A DNA stretch of 22,269 nucleotides from contig CABUBX010000019.1 in NCBI GenBank assembly GCA_902489925.1, positions 1 through 22,269 of the forward strand. The letters run 5' to 3'. Positions within the stretch are counted from its first letter, which is position 1. The number at the start of each line of letters is the position of its first letter. The notes beneath the pieces were generated by a model that worked only from the letters and a program-made list of their open reading frames with translations, made no database searches and was not told the DNA's origin. Made by a program: the position numbers and the translations under genes. The DNA is from an uncultured Lachnospiraceae bacterium. Lineage in GTDB: Bacteria; Bacillota; Clostridia; Lachnospirales; Lachnospiraceae. Of the stretch, positions 22,215-22,269 are shown piece by piece.

Positions 22215-22269
22215 CTAGTATAATCCACGCAAATTAGAAGTCTGTTTCAAATTAGCTTTTTTATGCTAA
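22215..22269. mobile_element. Unrelated DNA at the window edge, possible end of an insertion element
   Basis: The last 55 bp do not continue the BceA coding sequence. The junction lies at a CTAG (22215-22218), a common target for some insertion sequences. Two copies of a CTAATTTG/CAAATTAG motif occur on opposite arms of the segment (CAAATTAG at 22230-22237; CAAATTAG at 22248-22255), and TTAGC...GCTAA (22252-22256/22265-22269) can form a small hairpin. No transposase is in the window, so the element type cannot be named; an assembly join is an alternative. Confidence 0.35.

Overview
The window looks like chromosomal DNA of an anaerobic, fermentative Firmicute, most likely a Clostridia member of the Lachnospiraceae type. 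This rests on moderately low GC, strong Shine-Dalgarno sites, frequent TTG/GTG starts, an electron-bifurcating [FeFe]-hydrogenase operon and BceAB-type peptide transporters. No rRNA, tRNA or CRISPR array is visible, and no gene-free stretch exceeds about 240 bp.

Layout. (1) 45-7223, plus strand: a consensus promoter, a diacylglycerol-kinase-family lipid kinase, cardiolipin synthase, a BceRS-type two-component system, then its own promoter region and a BceAB-type ABC transporter. This is an envelope-lipid plus antimicrobial-peptide-response block. (2) 7263-9164, plus: a promoter followed at once by a strong hairpin, then thiD and a DUF4003 protein. A bidirectional terminator at 9170-9200 ends this unit and the convergent minus-strand operon. 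(3) 9194-12589, minus: DRTGG protein, GHKL ATPase, a putative sensory (group D-like) [FeFe]-hydrogenase homologue, a second DRTGG protein and a PHP phosphoesterase. (4) 12845-17858, plus and divergent from (3): hydC, a second GHKL ATPase, a thioredoxin-like ferredoxin, hydB and hydA, ended by a terminator at 17910-17951. The 255-bp gap between (3) and (4) holds promoters both ways, a perfect TTGTTAATTAACAA palindrome and an inverted repeat over the minus-strand -10. (5) 17991-19763, plus: promoter, an LPG-synthase-TM/flippase-like membrane protein and phosphatidylserine synthase, closed by a bidirectional terminator. (6) 19804-22269, minus: a second BceB-type permease and the remnant of its ATPase, which is frameshifted near its C-terminus and cut off upstream by unrelated DNA at the window edge.

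How it works together. HydABC should couple NADH and reduced ferredoxin oxidation to H2 formation. The divergent operon encodes a degenerate H-cluster protein with extra Fe-S domains beside signalling-type ATPase, DRTGG and PHP proteins. It is the best candidate here for a little-characterised regulatory circuit: H2 or redox state sensed by the hydrogenase-like protein and passed to a kinase/phosphatase-like or ligand-binding output that controls hydrogenase expression or activity. The flanking lipid genes (kinase, cls, pssA, flippase-like) and two Bce transporters suggest a local concentration of envelope-homeostasis functions. Functions are inferred from motifs read by eye; no database search was run.
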